A stretch of 64,000 nucleotides of DNA from Nocardia vaccinii NBRC 15922 (GTDB lineage: Bacteria > Actinomycetota > Actinomycetes > Mycobacteriales > Mycobacteriaceae), in the NCBI RefSeq assembly GCF_001613305.1, contig NZ_BDCC01000002.1:1-64000 (forward strand), given 5' to 3'. The position numbers and the translations under genes are program-made. This document shows, piece after piece, positions 16,118 through 27,761 of the stretch; position 1 is the stretch's first letter, and each line of letters starts with the position of its first letter. Below the pieces are notes generated by a model. That model did not search any database and was not told the origin of the DNA. It was given only the letters and a program-made list of their open reading frames with translations.

Positions 16118-17263
16118 TCAGGTGTCGAGTTCGCGAACCAACGCATCCACCACGGCCACCAGGTCACCCTGCGCGGCGGCCGCCACCCGCCGTTGACGCT
16201 GATAGGACGCGCCGCGCTCGGGAATATCGGCGACGGTTGCGAGTTCGCGTTCGCAGCCGAGCTGTTCAGCCGTCGGCTCGAGCCGTTCGAGCATGTCGGA
16301 CAGGTCGTCGGTCACCAGGCGTTCATTGCTGTCGGCATCGGTGATGACGATCGCGTCGAGCCCGTAACGTGCTGCGCGCCACTTGTTCTCCTGCACATGC
16401 CAGGGCGGCAGCACGGGCAGCGTTTCACCTGCCTCGACCCGGCGATCGATATCCACGATCAGGCAGTGGATGAGCGCCACGATCGCGGAAAGCTCCGCGC
16501 GATTGGTGATTCCGTCACATACCCGGACCTCGATCGTGCCCCACTTCGGGGCGGGCCGGATATCCCAGTGCATCCCGCCGAGCTGTTCGAAGACTCCGGT
16601 CTTGGTCTCGTCGCGCACGAAAGCCTCGAACTGCGACCAGTTCTCGAACTGGAACGGCAGTCCCGCGGTGGGCAGCTGCTGGAACATCATCGCCCGATTG
16701 CTGGCATAGCCGGTGTCCACGCCCGTCCACATCGGCGAGGAGGCCGACAGCGCCAGCAGATGCGGATAGGACAGCAGCAGCGTGTTCAGGATCGGAAAGA
16801 CCTTCTCCGGGTGCGAAACTCCCACGTGCACATGTACGCCCCAGATCAGCATCTGCCGCCCCCACCACTGGGTGCGATCGATCAGCTCGTCGTAATGTTC
16901 TGTGCGAGTGAGCAATTGGGCCGACCACTGGGCGAACGGATGGGTTCCGGCGCAGAACAGGTCCACACCCAGCCGGGCCGCGGCACGGCGCACCGTGTCC
17001 ATGGTGCCGTGCAGATCGTCGACGACCTCACCGACGGTGTCGTGCACCCCGCTGATGATCTCGACGGTGTTGCGCAGGAGTTCCTTGGTGACCTGCGGCC
17101 TGCCGTCGTGCGCACGCAGATCACCGACCTCGTCGAAGACGGCCGCGGCGGTATTGGACAGATTACGGGTCTGCTTGTCGACGAGTGCGATCTCCCACTC
17201 GACGCCGAGCGTCGGGCGAGGCGAGCCGTTCCACGGAACCCTACTGATGCCGGCCCCGCCCAT
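16118..17263 (-). CDS. YbdK-type carboxylate-amine ligase (glutamate-cysteine ligase family 2)
   Basis: A 381-residue ATP-dependent ligase of the GCS2 family, like Rv0433 of M. tuberculosis. Signatures include TLGVEWEIALVD near the N-terminus, WGVHVHVGV at about 145, and FENWSQFEAF and RPAPKWGTIEVRVCD in the second half. E. coli YbdK shows weak gamma-glutamylcysteine synthetase activity, so the true product is uncertain. Mycobacteria rely on mycothiol, not glutathione. The start ATG (17263) follows a weak AGG. It sits 11 nt downstream of sodC in the same direction, so both may share a transcript. Confidence 0.85.
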   Translation of the reverse strand: MGGAGISRVPWNGSPRPTLGVEWEIALVDKQTRNLSNTAAAVFDEVGDLRAHDGRPQVTKELLRNTVEIISGVHDTVGEVVDDLHGTMDTVRRAAARLGVDLFCAGTHPFAQWSAQLLTRTEHYDELIDRTQWWGRQMLIWGVHVHVGVSHPEKVFPILNTLLLSYPHLLALSASSPMWTGVDTGYASNRAMMFQQLPTAGLPFQFENWSQFEAFVRDETKTGVFEQLGGMHWDIRPAPKWGTIEVRVCDGITNRAELSAIVALIHCLIVDIDRRVEAGETLPVLPPWHVQENKWRAARYGLDAIVITDADSNERLVTDDLSDMLERLEPTAEQLGCERELATVADIPERGASYQRQRRVAAAAQGDLVAVVDALVRELDT

Positions 17264-17274
17264 GGCGTACCTGC

Positions 17275-17958
17275 CTACCCGATGACACCGCAGGCGACAC
17301 GCCCGCCCGCGTCGCCGGTCGCCTGCGTCTCGGCGTCCGGGCCGGGAGTGCCGTTGGCCTGGGTGTATCGAGTCGGGATGTTGCCGAAGTTGTCCTCACC
17401 AGCGTGGATGATCAGGGCCTTGCCCTTGATCTGGTCCAGCGTGACCGCGTCGGTGGTGGTGACCAGGTGGGCCGTGCCGTCACGGCGCGCCTGCAGCGAG
17501 GTCAGGTCACCGCTGGCCGGCATCGCGTGCGCGTCGCCGACCTGCAGATGCCCGCCCGCGGACAGGAAGTTACCGGGAGCGCCGCCCGCGGGAGCGACCG
17601 AGTTCGCCTCACACTTGCCGACCTGGTGGATGTGCAGGCCGTGGAATCCGGGCTGCAGACCGTGCGCGTCGACGGTCAGCTCCAGGTGATCACCGGCTTT
17701 GACGAATTTGGCCGACCCGACGCTCGCACGGAAGGGATCCCGGAGTTCCACCGTCACCGAATCGCCCGGGGAAGCGGGATTCTCGCTGGCGTTCGCGGCG
17801 CCGGTCGGGCCTGCCGTACCCGTCCACACCGGCGGCGTCGTCCCCTTCACGTCGCTCGACTCCTGACTGTTGGTGCAGGCTGCCAGGCCCAAGGCCGCGA
17901 CCGCCAGCACCGGGATCGCGATCCGCCGGGACGGGCGACGTGTCGTGAACGGGGCCAT
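17275..17958 (-). CDS. sodC: Cu-Zn superoxide dismutase lipoprotein
   Basis: A 227-residue exported enzyme that dismutates superoxide. It has a twin-Arg-containing N-terminus, a hydrophobic stretch and a lipobox LAAC (Cys at about 28), so it is probably surface-anchored. Copper-ligand motifs are present: [19 protein letters not shown] and [10 protein letters not shown]. The Cys of GKCE and the one in RVACGVIG would form the conserved disulfide. AAAGGAG precedes the ATG. Between two and three direct repeats of TTTACGAGTA lie upstream. Order SodC then YbdK-type ligase matches Rv0432-Rv0433. Confidence 0.92.
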   Translation of the reverse strand: MAPFTTRRPSRRIAIPVLAVAALGLAACTNSQESSDVKGTTPPVWTGTAGPTGAANASENPASPGDSVTVELRDPFRASVGSAKFVKAGDHLELTVDAHGLQPGFHGLHIHQVGKCEANSVAPAGGAPGNFLSAGGHLQVGDAHAMPASGDLTSLQARRDGTAHLVTTTDAVTLDQIKGKALIIHAGEDNFGNIPTRYTQANGTPGPDAETQATGDAGGRVACGVIG

Positions 17959-17969
17959 CGGGGAACTCC

Positions 17970-17997
17970 TTTACGAGTACCGAGTTTACGAGTAAAG
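17970..17997 (-). promoter_or_regulatory. Direct repeats in the sodC promoter
   Basis: TTTACGAGTA occurs at 17970-17979 and again at 17985-17994, a 15-bp spacing. The outer copy also forms the palindrome TTTACTCGTAAA on the coding strand. The position, 12-37 nt before the ATG and overlapping the AAAGGAG, suggests a regulator site or a duplicated -10 region. Confidence 0.4.
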
Positions 17998-18102
17998 CTG
18001 GGTGGACAAATTCGTTACCGCTCAAGATGATGCCAGAGCCGTTCCGCGGTGCAGGCGCGGGGCTACTACACAACGTAGGCGCGGGACATCGTGCCACCGG
18101 AG

Positions 18103-18660
18103 TCAGCCGCCGGTGACGATGACGATGATGCCCGGAGCCGATCCGGCGAGCGCGGCGGTTCGAGGCTCCGCGATCCCGCCGAGCTGACTGGCGATCGCTT
18201 CGGCGGTCGCCTGCTGGTGTGGCGAATTCTCGTAGAAGACAGTGGTTTTCGACAATACGCTGGTCGCGTAGTTACCCGTCGAGGCGACTTTCCAGCCGCC
18301 GGCGGTGAGCTTGGCCCCGGTCTTGGCGGCCAGGCCCGCGACGGTGCTGTTGTTGAGCACCCGCACCGGAATCGATTTGTCGACCCCCGCGGCTGTGGTC
18401 GTGGTCGGCGCGGTCGTGGTGGTCGTCGTCTCGGCCGCCGCGGACGAGGTGCCGTGCGCGGTCGAGGCGGCGGGCTGCGCCGAGGTGGCCGCGGCCTGCG
18501 CGGTCGTCGAGGTGGCCGAATCCGAGGACGCCGAACTGTCGGCCTGCGACTCCGACATGGACATCGCGCCCAGGCCCGCGAAGACGATGGCCACCGCGAT
18601 CAACACCATGGCGAGCGCACGCAGCGGCAGTCCACCCGGGGCCGGATTCTGGTTGCTCAC
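18103..18660 (-). CDS. virR: LytR C-terminal-domain membrane protein, VirR-like
   Basis: A 185-residue protein with one transmembrane helix at about residues 14-34. A Ser/Thr/Ala-rich linker (about 40-92, with runs of Thr) follows, then a LytR_C domain beginning [17 protein letters not shown]. The position next to sodC and the DUF3263 gene matches Rv0431, known as VirR, which controls vesicle release and cell-wall integrity in M. tuberculosis. It has no catalytic LCP domain, so it is likely a wall-associated scaffold. The start is GTG at 18660, with TTAGGG upstream. The disordered linker is longer than in the mycobacterial protein. Confidence 0.8.
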   Translation of the reverse strand: MSNQNPAPGGLPLRALAMVLIAVAIVFAGLGAMSMSESQADSSASSDSATSTTAQAAATSAQPAASTAHGTSSAAAETTTTTTAPTTTTAAGVDKSIPVRVLNNSTVAGLAAKTGAKLTAGGWKVASTGNYATSVLSKTTVFYENSPHQQATAEAIASQLGGIAEPRTAALAGSAPGIIVIVTGG

Positions 18661-18699
18661 AGGTGCAACCCTAACCGTCCGTGCATCCGAACGCGCGGA

Positions 18700-19044
18700 T
18701 CACACCTGAAAGCCCAGTCGTCGTGCCGCCCTGGCCTTCTGACGGCTCGCCCGCAACCGGCGCAGGCGTTTGACCAGCATCGGGTCGGCGACCAGGGCTT
18801 CGGGCTTGTCGACGACGGCGTTGAGCACCTGGTAGTAGCGGGTGGCGGACATGCCGAACAGTTCACGGATGGCCTCTTCCTTGGCTCCCGCGTACTTCCA
18901 CCATTTACGTTCGAAATCGAGGATCTCGAGCTCGCGACGGTCGAGTCCGTCGACGAACTGCTCCGCACCCGGCGTGCCGAGGACCTCGCTCGCGGAAGAG
19001 CTGTCCTCGCTTGCGGAAAGATTCCGGGCCGCTGCGCTGTCCAT
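18700..19044 (-). CDS. DUF3263 protein
   Basis: A 114-residue basic protein, equivalent by position to Rv0430. The N-terminal 30 residues are Ser/Ala-rich and look disordered. The rest, from [20 protein letters not shown] onward, is the DUF3263 domain, which includes a predicted helix-turn-helix ([17 protein letters not shown]). It may bind DNA. The ATG at 19044 has GAGGGAG just upstream; a GTG at 19068 is an alternative. The gene is divergent from def. Confidence 0.85.
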   Translation of the reverse strand: MDSAAARNLSASEDSSSASEVLGTPGAEQFVDGLDRRELEILDFERKWWKYAGAKEEAIRELFGMSATRYYQVLNAVVDKPEALVADPMLVKRLRRLRASRQKARAARRLGFQV

Positions 19045-19156
19045 AATGCTCCCTCGCCGAGTAACCACCAGACGATACGTCGTCGCTCATTGAACCACGG
19101 ATGCCGGAGATACAAGATGCGTCACACGGCGTGTCGGGACCCGCCACGGCGCCGCG

Positions 19157-19162
19157 TAAAGT
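19157..19162 (+). promoter_or_regulatory. -10 box for leaderless def
   Basis: TAAAGT fits TANNNT and ends 8 nt before the def ATG. No Shine-Dalgarno sequence precedes the ATG, so the transcript probably starts at the codon itself. Confidence 0.4.
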
Positions 19163-19170
19163 ATGCGACC

Positions 19171-19761
19171 ATGGCGATTCTCCCCATTCGCATCGTCGGC
19201 GATCCGGTGCTGCACAACCCGACCGAACCGGTCACCCAGTCACCGGACGAACTCGCCGAGCTGATCGCGGACATGTACGAGACGCTCGACGCGGCCAACG
19301 GTGTTGGCCTGGCGGCGAATCAGGTCGGCGTGGCACTGCGCCTGTTCGTCTACGACTGCCCCGACGTCGACGCGGACGGCACGGTGAATCGTCGTCGCGG
19401 CGCGGTGATCAATCCGGTGCTGGAGACCTCCGAGATCCCCGAGACCATGCCCGATCCCGATGACGACGAGGAGGGCTGCCTGTCGGTTCCCGGTGAGCAG
19501 TTCCCCACCGGCCGCGCCGAGTGGGCGCGGGTGACCGGCACCGACGAGAAGGGCGATCCGGTCGCCATCGAGGGCAAGGGCTTCTTCGCCCGCATGCTGC
19601 AACACGAGGTGGGCCACCTGGACGGCTTCCTCTACGTCGACGTGCTGATTGGGCGCAACGCCCGCGCGGCGAAGAAGGCGATCAAGCGAAACGGTTGGGG
19701 CACACCGGGTTCGAGCTGGCTGCCCGGATCGGTTGCGGACCCGTTCGGACATGACGACTGA
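19171..19761 (+). CDS. def: Peptide deformylase
   Basis: A 196-residue metalloenzyme removing the formyl group from nascent proteins. All three signatures are present: [10 protein letters not shown] (about residue 45), EEGCLSVPG with the metal-binding Cys (about 105) and QHEVGHLDG with the two His ligands (about 148). Length matches Rv0429c. I chose ATG at 19171, since the long upstream frame has no family similarity and crosses the divergent genes. It overlaps the GNAT gene by 11 nt. Confidence 0.95.
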   Translation: MAILPIRIVGDPVLHNPTEPVTQSPDELAELIADMYETLDAANGVGLAANQVGVALRLFVYDCPDVDADGTVNRRRGAVINPVLETSEIPETMPDPDDDEEGCLSVPGEQFPTGRAEWARVTGTDEKGDPVAIEGKGFFARMLQHEVGHLDGFLYVDVLIGRNARAAKKAIKRNGWGTPGSSWLPGSVADPFGHDD

Positions 19762-20713
19762 GCCCGACGAGCTGGTTCCGGGGCGGCGGGTCGTGGTCCG
19801 CTACCGCCTGCCCGCCGACGATTCACACCAGTTCACCGATATCATCGGCGAACTCGTGACGCTCGACCCGCTGGCCGTGCGGATCCCGGACGGGAGCACC
19901 ATCACCATTCCGGCCGAACGCGTCGTCGCGGCGAGAACGTTGTCGCCCAGGCCGATTCGCACTCGCGAGATCCGGGCGCTGGAGTCCGCGGCGGCCGATG
20001 GCTGGCCGGGCGTGGAGCGCGCCTGGATCGACGGGTGGCTGGTGCGCGCGGGGAACGGCTATACCCGGCGCGCGAATTCGGCTCTGCCGCTGGGGACCGT
20101 GGACGGTCCGGTGCAGCTGACCCCGGGCGCGCTGACCCGGATCGCCGAGTGGTACGCCGAGCGTGATCTGCCGGTGCAGCTGGCGCTGCCGGACCGGCTG
20201 GTTCCGGAACTGCCCGGCTACCGCACCTGGTGCGAGGTGGCGGTTCTCGGCATCGATATCGGCAATATCGTTCTGCCACAGGGTCCCTCGATGGTGCGCA
20301 TCGACACCGAACCGAATGCGGCATGGCTGGAGCTGCATAGATTCAAGGGCGAGGACACCACGCCGGTCGCGCCGGTGGAACCGGATCGCGACGTGCTGGC
20401 CGCAGTCCACCAGGGCGAAGTGGGTTTCGCCGCGCTGGGTATGCCCAGCGTCCTGGCGATCGGGCGCGGCGCGGTCACCGTGGCGCCGGACGGGCGGCGC
20501 TGGGTCGGATTGAGCAGTATCGCCGTCGCCGCGCCGCACCGCCGCCACGGACTCGGCACGCTGCTCTGCGCGGAGCTGATCCGCTGGGGCCAGCGGCGCG
20601 GCGCCACCCACGCCTACCTCCAAGTGGAGGTGGAGAATGCGGCGGCGTTGGCGCTGTATCGGGAGATGGGTTTCATCGAACACCACCGGTACCGGTACGC
20701 CGTGCCCGACTGA
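19751..20713 (+). CDS. GNAT-family N-acetyltransferase
   Basis: A 320-residue protein like Rv0428c. The N-terminal 60 residues are a small beta-rich domain ([12 protein letters not shown] and [10 protein letters not shown]). The C-terminal GNAT domain shows the acetyl-CoA site [17 protein letters not shown] and the following LYREMGF. Substrate unknown, though its position overlapping def by 11 nt suggests action on proteins or nascent chains. I chose ATG at 19751 because earlier in-frame starts run back into def. Confidence 0.85.
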   Translation: MTTEPDELVPGRRVVVRYRLPADDSHQFTDIIGELVTLDPLAVRIPDGSTITIPAERVVAARTLSPRPIRTREIRALESAAADGWPGVERAWIDGWLVRAGNGYTRRANSALPLGTVDGPVQLTPGALTRIAEWYAERDLPVQLALPDRLVPELPGYRTWCEVAVLGIDIGNIVLPQGPSMVRIDTEPNAAWLELHRFKGEDTTPVAPVEPDRDVLAAVHQGEVGFAALGMPSVLAIGRGAVTVAPDGRRWVGLSSIAVAAPHRRHGLGTLLCAELIRWGQRRGATHAYLQVEVENAAALALYREMGFIEHHRYRYAVPD

Positions 20714-20762
20714 ACATCCGCGCGGCCGCGCCGGGCCGGAGAGCGAAAGAGGTGAGCCGGCA

Positions 20763-21578
20763 GTGCGTCTGGCGACATGGAACGTGAATTCGATTCGGTC
20801 CCGGGTGGACCGGGTGGTCGGCTGGCTCGACCGCGCCGACATCGACGTGCTGGCGATCCAGGAGACCAAGTGCCGGGACGACCAATTCCCTTCCGAGCGT
20901 TTCGAAGACGCTGGTTACGAGGTCGCGCACGTCGGGTTCAACCAGTGGAACGGGGTGGCGATCGCCTCGCGCATCGGCCTGGACGAGGTGGAGATCGGCT
21001 TCCCCGGGCAACCGGGTTTCGACAAGGACGCCGAGGCTTCCCTGCTGGCCGCGCCGGTTGTCGAGGCCCGCGCGCTCGGCGCGACCTGTGGCGGGGTTCG
21101 GGTGTGGAGCCTGTACGTGCCCAACGGCCGCGCCCTGAACGATCCGCACTACACCTACAAACTGCAATGGCTTGCCGCTCTGCGTGATTCGGGCGCACGC
21201 TGGTTGGCCGAACACCCCGAGGCGCAGATCGCCCTGGTCGGCGATTGGAATATCGCCCCCACCGACGACGACGTCTGGTCGATGGACTTCTTCGACGGCA
21301 AAACCCACGTCTCCCAACCGGAACGCGCGGCCTTCACGGCCATCGCCGAAGCCGGTTTCACCGACGTCATGCGCCCCTTCGCCCCGGGTCCCGGCGTCTA
21401 CACCTACTGGGACTACACCCAACTGCGCTTCCCCCGCAAGGAGGGCATGCGCATCGACTTCATCCTCGCCTCCCCCGCGCTGGCCGCCCGCGTCACCGAC
21501 GCGGGCGTCGACCGCGAGGAACGCAAGGGCAAGGGCGCCTCCGACCACGCCCCGGTGGTGGCCGAAATCGCCGAGTGA
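20763..21578 (+). CDS. xthA: Exodeoxyribonuclease III
   Basis: A 271-residue AP endonuclease/3'-5' exonuclease for base-excision repair. Motifs: LATWNVNSIRSR at the start, QETKCRDDQF with the metal-binding Glu, LVGDWNIAPTDDDVW, and a C-terminal KGASDHAPVVAEI with the Asp-His pair. GAGGTGAG lies upstream of the GTG at 20763. It follows the GNAT gene by 49 nt, as in the Rv0427c-Rv0428c arrangement. Confidence 0.94.
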   Translation: MRLATWNVNSIRSRVDRVVGWLDRADIDVLAIQETKCRDDQFPSERFEDAGYEVAHVGFNQWNGVAIASRIGLDEVEIGFPGQPGFDKDAEASLLAAPVVEARALGATCGGVRVWSLYVPNGRALNDPHYTYKLQWLAALRDSGARWLAEHPEAQIALVGDWNIAPTDDDVWSMDFFDGKTHVSQPERAAFTAIAEAGFTDVMRPFAPGPGVYTYWDYTQLRFPRKEGMRIDFILASPALAARVTDAGVDREERKGKGASDHAPVVAEIAE

Positions 21579-21588
21579 CACCGCTCGG

Positions 21589-22227
21589 CTAGGCGGGGCG
21601 GGTCTTGATGGCGTCCTGGGAGATGAAGACGTCGTAGGCGCCGGGGGTGGCGATCACGGCGTTACCGTAGGCGGAGCGGACGAAGGGGTGGGTGTACCAG
21701 GTGTGGTTCTGCATGTCCGCGAAGAAGTCTCGGTCGCTGCCGTTGAGGAAGATCTGGTTCTGTTTCACCGCGGTGCCGTCCTGGCGTTCGCCGAACAGGC
21801 GGGTGAGTTTGTAGCCGGAGTGGAACCCCAGGGCGTTGACCCACGGCTCGAGTTCGACGATATCGGCCTGCAGGGCCCACATATCGCCCTCGACCAGATA
21901 GGTGGCGTGGGTGTCGGCGTGGTCGCGATCGCCGTAGACGGTCACCTCGACATCGAGGGTATGCGGACTGTTGGCAACGGATTTCGCGACGACGTGCGCC
22001 GCCTTCACCTCACCGGTCAGCCCGAGGTAGGCACGCAGCAACGTGGTCACCCACAGGACCAGCACCGCGATCAGGACCAGAACCAGTGCGCTGCTACCCC
22101 TTCGGGCCAGCACGTGCCAGCCGACCCGGCGCGCTTTGAACAGCGCGGTGACGAGCAGTACGAGCGCGACCGCGAACAGCAGCCCCAGCAGCACTTGAAT
22201 CCAGCCGAACTCCACGGGGAAGACCAT
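21589..22227 (-). CDS. Membrane protein of unknown function with an extracytoplasmic domain
   Basis: A 212-residue protein with two transmembrane helices (about residues 9-30 and 45-67). The C-terminal domain of about 140 residues is rich in aromatic and acidic residues, for example GDMWALQADIVELEPWVNAL and NHTWYTHPF. I do not recognise the family. The ATG at 22227 was chosen since the longer frame adds a Gly/Thr-rich piece. It converges with xthA, only 10 nt away. Confidence 0.65.
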   Translation of the reverse strand: MVFPVEFGWIQVLLGLLFAVALVLLVTALFKARRVGWHVLARRGSSALVLVLIAVLVLWVTTLLRAYLGLTGEVKAAHVVAKSVANSPHTLDVEVTVYGDRDHADTHATYLVEGDMWALQADIVELEPWVNALGFHSGYKLTRLFGERQDGTAVKQNQIFLNGSDRDFFADMQNHTWYTHPFVRSAYGNAVIATPGAYDVFISQDAIKTRPA

Positions 22228-22341
22228 GTGGCTAGTTGTACTGGTTCCGCCGCCGAACCGATACCGGAACAAGACAACTGCCACGAGACCGGAACTCCGC
22301 CGCCTCTGCGCGCCTTCAGCGTGCGGTCAGGTGCGAGGGGT

Positions 22342-22380
22342 CCCCGAGTCGGGGAGGAGGTGAGGTGACGGCCACCTCCT
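22342..22380 (-). terminator. Two adjacent hairpins downstream of fadE5
   Basis: A perfect CCCCG-3-CGGGG stem (22342-22354) abuts a second stem, AGGAGGTG with CACCTCCT (22355-22380, loop 10 nt). They lie about 70-110 nt after the fadE5 stop and before the next gene. No U-run follows, as is common in high-GC actinobacteria. Confidence 0.45.
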
Positions 22381-22451
22381 GGGCGTTCCCCGGGAGTCAC
22401 CCATGTGCGCACCAAATCGGTCGTCTCGTTTCCGGACAGTTGTCGGCGAGC

Positions 22452-24278
22452 TCAGAAAGCGGCTTCCTCCAGCCGCATGATGTCGTTGTCCAGGTTTTCG
22501 ATCACCGTGCGCACGCTGCTGAGCAGCGGCAATTGATTCTTCGCGAACCACGAAGCGACAACGGCCTTTCCGGTGTAGAACAGCCGATCCTTCTCGCTCG
22601 GGCCGCCGTCGAGCGCGATCTGCGCGATCTTCGCGCCCCCCAGTAGCCGCCATCCGATGACCAGGTCGCCGACCGCGTGCAGGAAACGCACCGAACCCAG
22701 GCCGACCTTGTAGATCTCCTCCGGATTCTGCTGGGAGGCCATCAGATAGCCGGTCAGCGCGGCGGCCATGGCCTGCACGTCGGCCAGCGCCGCGCCGAGC
22801 AGTTCGCGCTCGGCCTTCAACACCGAGCCCTCGGCTTCGACGAACTTCCCGATCAGCCCGGCCACATGTCCCAGCGCGACGCCCTTGTCCCGAATGATCT
22901 TGCGGAAGAAGAAGTCCTGCGCCTGGATCGCGGTGGTGCCCTCGTACAGCGAGTCGATCTTCACATCACGGATGTACTGCTCGACCGGATAGTCCTGCAG
23001 ATACCCCGAACCGCCGAAGGTCTGCAGTGACTCGGTCAACGTCTCGTACGCGCGCTCGGAACCGACGCCCTTGACGATCGGCAGCAGCAGATCGTTCACC
23101 CGCGCGGCCACATCGGCGTCCGCGCCGAAATTGGCCTGCGCCACATCGGCATCCTGATACGCCGAGCAGTACAGGTACAGCGCGCGCAACCCCTCCGAAT
23201 ACGCCTTCTGCAAGGCCAGACTGCGGCGCACGTCCGGGTGGTGGGTGATGGTGACGCGCGGCGCGGCCTTGTTGCTGTTCTGCGTCAGGTCCGCGCCCTG
23301 GACGCGAGTCTTGGCGTACTCCAGCGCATTCAGGTATCCGGTCGAGAGCGTGCCCGCCGACAGCACGCCCACCATCATCCGGGCGTGCTCGATCACCTTG
23401 AACATCTGCGCGATGCCGTTGTGCACGTCGCCGACCAGATAGCCGATCGCGGGATGATCTGCGCCGAAGGTCAATTCGCAGGTGGGCGAGGATTTGATCC
23501 CCATCTTGTGCTCGAGGTTGGTGACGTACACCCCGTTGCGCTCGCCCAATGCCAGTGTCTGCGAATCGAACAGGAATTTCGGGACGACGAACAGCGACAG
23601 TCCCTTGGTCCCCGGGCCCGCGCCCTCGGGGCGGGCCAGGGTGAGGTGGAAGATGTTGTCCGCGGTATCGCCGACGTCACCGCCGGAGATGAATCGCTTG
23701 ACCCCCTCGATATGCCAGGTGCCGTCGGGCTGCTGGATCGCCTTGGTGCGGCCCACGCCCACATCCGAACCGGCGTCGGGCTCGGTGAGCACCATTGTTC
23801 CGCCCCAACGGTTCTCCCACGCATGGGTCGCCCAGCGCTGCTGCTCCTGGGTGCCCTCGCGGAACAGCACCTCGTGCATGAGCGGGCCCATATTGAAGAA
23901 ACTCGCCGAATTATGCGCTGCCACAAGCATTTCCTGCGTCGCCCAGATCAGCGGAGAGGGCGCGGGGACACCGCCCATCGCCTCGGGCATACCCAGGCCG
24001 GACCAGCCCGCCTCGTTCACCGCGGCCACGGTCTTGCGCATCGAATCCGGGACGACGGCGGAGTGGGTGGCGGGGTCGAAGGTGACGGGGTTGCGGTCGG
24101 CGTCGACGAACGATTCGGCGACCGGCCCCTCCGCCAGGCGCAGCACCTCGCCCAGCATGCCCCGCGCGGTGTCGGCGTCCAGATCGCCGTAGGCGCCGCC
24201 GTCCAGCAGCGCCCCGATTCCCAGCACCTCGAACAAGTTGAACTCGATATCACGAACGTTCGCCTTGTAGTGCGACAC
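22452..24278 (-). CDS. fadE5: Long-chain acyl-CoA dehydrogenase, FadE5 type
   Basis: A 608-residue flavoenzyme introducing a double bond into acyl-CoA in beta-oxidation. It opens with [19 protein letters not shown], as in FadE5 (Rv0244c, 611 aa). It has the FAD/CoA signature [14 protein letters not shown] at about residue 183 and [15 protein letters not shown] downstream. A C-terminal helical region of the large FadE class includes a [13 protein letters not shown] block. The start GTG at 24278 is 7 nt after GGAGG. It is separate from other lipid genes and has its own long upstream region containing a palindrome. Confidence 0.92.
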   Translation of the reverse strand: MSHYKANVRDIEFNLFEVLGIGALLDGGAYGDLDADTARGMLGEVLRLAEGPVAESFVDADRNPVTFDPATHSAVVPDSMRKTVAAVNEAGWSGLGMPEAMGGVPAPSPLIWATQEMLVAAHNSASFFNMGPLMHEVLFREGTQEQQRWATHAWENRWGGTMVLTEPDAGSDVGVGRTKAIQQPDGTWHIEGVKRFISGGDVGDTADNIFHLTLARPEGAGPGTKGLSLFVVPKFLFDSQTLALGERNGVYVTNLEHKMGIKSSPTCELTFGADHPAIGYLVGDVHNGIAQMFKVIEHARMMVGVLSAGTLSTGYLNALEYAKTRVQGADLTQNSNKAAPRVTITHHPDVRRSLALQKAYSEGLRALYLYCSAYQDADVAQANFGADADVAARVNDLLLPIVKGVGSERAYETLTESLQTFGGSGYLQDYPVEQYIRDVKIDSLYEGTTAIQAQDFFFRKIIRDKGVALGHVAGLIGKFVEAEGSVLKAERELLGAALADVQAMAAALTGYLMASQQNPEEIYKVGLGSVRFLHAVGDLVIGWRLLGGAKIAQIALDGGPSEKDRLFYTGKAVVASWFAKNQLPLLSSVRTVIENLDNDIMRLEEAAF

Positions 24279-24391
24279 GGACCGGCCTCCTCGGCGGAAT
24301 TGCAGCGTACGAGGGCGAAACATTGATCCGCGAATCCGGCCGCGCACGCTGGTCGACAGTTACATCTGGAGGTTGCCGTACAACTGTCAGG

Positions 24392-24405
24392 CTACGCAAC
24401 CGTAG
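24392..24405. promoter_or_regulatory. Palindrome in the fadE5 upstream region
   Basis: CTACG-4 nt-CGTAG lies between fadE5 and the preceding TetR-type gene. A longer, looser pair, GACAGTT and AACTGTC, surrounds the segment at about 24355-24389. One of these could be the operator of the adjacent TetR protein. Confidence 0.3.
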
Positions 24406-24527
24406 GCTCACGGCCGCCTGGATCGTTAACTCGCCCACCTACCGAACAGGCTGTTACTTCCCGGACATGGGTGTATCGGACTTCACATTCGGTAATTGCC
24501 AGAAGTTATCCACAAGCGGCAGAAGAT

Positions 24528-25253
24528 TCATTTCCCGGATGCCGCGCATATCTCACGGCACTGCGGCTCGCACAGCGCTCCGGCGCGACCGGCGCCGACC
24601 GCGGTGATGTAGCGGTTGAGATTCTCGACCAGCGATTCCATCGTGTCCGGGCACCCGCCGTCGTCGTGATGAAACAACCAGTCGATGACGAGCTCGAACA
24701 ATCCGCCGATCGCGCCGAGGGCCAGCGCCAGCCTGCGGCGCTGCCGCTCCTGGTCCGGATCCGGATCGCCGGACCACTGGGCATCCAGGAAGGCCGCGGC
24801 CGAGCGGCGATACCGACGACGCTGCCGCTCCACGACCGGTGAGATGCCCCCGGCCTGGCCGAAGGCGACCGCCGCGACCCGCGGATCGTCCGCGATGGCG
24901 TGCACGAATGCGGCGATCACCACCGGCGAGCGCTGTGACCAGGGCAGTTCGGCGACCGCGGCGGCTTGTTCGGCAACTTGTTGCTGAGTATGTGCCGTTA
25001 CCTGATCGAGCAGTGCGCTGTAGCAAGCCTCCTTACTCTCGAAATGTTCGTAGAAGGCTTTTGTGCCGACATAGGCGGATTGGCAGATCTGTTCGATCGA
25101 TGTTCCCCAAAATCCCTGAACAGCAAATAAATCCATTGAAGCTTCCAAAACCTTGCGGCGACGCCGAACACTGCGCTGCTCCGCGTCCAGACCACGGGTC
25201 CGGTGATTGACCGCCACGGATTCTGTCCGTGCGGAGGATTTGCTGCGGGTCAT
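24528..25253 (-). CDS. TetR-family transcriptional regulator
   Basis: A 241-residue repressor-type protein. A helix-turn-helix typical of TetR is visible: RRKVLEASMDLF, then GFWGTSIEQICQSAYVGTKA and FYEHFESKEACYSALL (about residues 38-85). The C-terminal half (about 100-230) is a ligand-binding domain rich in Arg and Ala. ATG at 25253 was taken; the frame extends further but crosses the thiC riboswitch. It is divergent from thiC and upstream of fadE5, so control of fatty acid oxidation is the simplest guess. Confidence 0.82.
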   Translation of the reverse strand: MTRSKSSARTESVAVNHRTRGLDAEQRSVRRRRKVLEASMDLFAVQGFWGTSIEQICQSAYVGTKAFYEHFESKEACYSALLDQVTAHTQQQVAEQAAAVAELPWSQRSPVVIAAFVHAIADDPRVAAVAFGQAGGISPVVERQRRRYRRSAAAFLDAQWSGDPDPDQERQRRRLALALGAIGGLFELVIDWLFHHDDGGCPDTMESLVENLNRYITAVGAGRAGALCEPQCREICAASGK

Positions 25254-25389
25254 CGACCGACAATAATCGGTGCCGCGCCGACCGGGGTATCGATTGTCCT
25301 CGCGGCCCGCCGGGCGCCGCGAAATTTCCGCCGGGTCCGCTGACGGACCCCGCTTCGGGCATGTACTCTCGGCCGGGTACCACAACCGA

Positions 25390-27142
<1,753 letters not shown>

Positions 27143-27169
27143 CCGATTCCCCCACAACCGATCCCGGTT

Positions 27170-27214
27170 CCGGCCTCCCCGCGGAGGCCGGGGTCCCGCC
27201 TGACCCCGGCCTCC
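27170..27214. repeat. Strong inverted-repeat element after thiC
   Basis: A perfect 13-bp stem, GGAGGCCGGGGTC with GACCCCGGCCTCC (27183-27195 and 27202-27214, loop 6 nt). It overlaps an alternative 9-bp stem, CCGGCCTCC with GGAGGCCGG (27170-27191). The sequence reads as PAEAGV-like peptides in antisense, a pattern common in dispersed bacterial repeat elements. It may serve as the thiC terminator. Confidence 0.7.
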
Positions 27215-27326
27215 GCCGGGACGACGGGATCGGGCTCCATCATGTCCGGTGCTACGTCGCTGGACCGAGCCGACCGGGAGGTCGCACGCGGTGGCACTGT
27301 CGATCGATGGCGAGTGCGGGACTTCG

Positions 27327-27761
27327 TTACTGCTCGGCCCAGAACTGATTCAACCGAGCAACAGCCTGAGCCTTGGTCATGCTCTCGACTTCCTGCGGAG
27401 TTAGGTGCGCAAGCCGCATCAGTTTCTCGACAACTCCCAATGGGATAGGTTCCTTGTCCGGGACCGCGACGGTCTCCGCTATCCGCACAGGTCGCATTCG
27501 ATCGTTGACGCATGCCCAAAACCGGGCCTCGTCGACTTCGAGTTGCCCCCTGAGAATCTCGCACCACATCTTGGCCCCGTAGTCAGTGTTGTCCACAGGG
27601 CGGGAGATTCGGGTACGGAGAATACGACCGTCCGACAACGGCAGTTCCCACGTCTGATGGTGGCCGACGACGCCGCCCGTAGCGTTGCGAACGAGCTGCC
27701 ACTCATCATTGCGGCAGAACGCCTCATGGGCCTTCTTGTTGCCAGGAGGGTGCTGAGTCAC
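27327..27761 (-). CDS. Putative toxin of a type II TA pair (cytotoxic translational repressor-like)
   Basis: A 144-residue protein. The N-terminal 80 residues fit the actinobacterial family annotated as cytotoxic translational repressor of toxin-antitoxin systems. They include KAHEAFCRNDEWQLVRNATG, a beta-hairpin WELPLSDGRILRTRISRP and LEVDEARFWACV. A helical C-terminus follows (LTPQEVESMTKAQAVARLN). The start GTG at 27761 overlaps the antitoxin TGA by 4 nt, so translation is coupled. Toxicity is inferred from family and context only. Confidence 0.65.
   Translation of the reverse strand: MTQHPPGNKKAHEAFCRNDEWQLVRNATGGVVGHHQTWELPLSDGRILRTRISRPVDNTDYGAKMWCEILRGQLEVDEARFWACVNDRMRPVRIAETVAVPDKEPIPLGVVEKLMRLAHLTPQEVESMTKAQAVARLNQFWAEQ

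Noticed and set aside
18091..19171. A long plus-strand N-terminal extension of def
   Set aside because: It runs antisense through the VirR-like and DUF3263 genes, is Gly/Arg-rich, and peptide deformylase homology begins at 19171.
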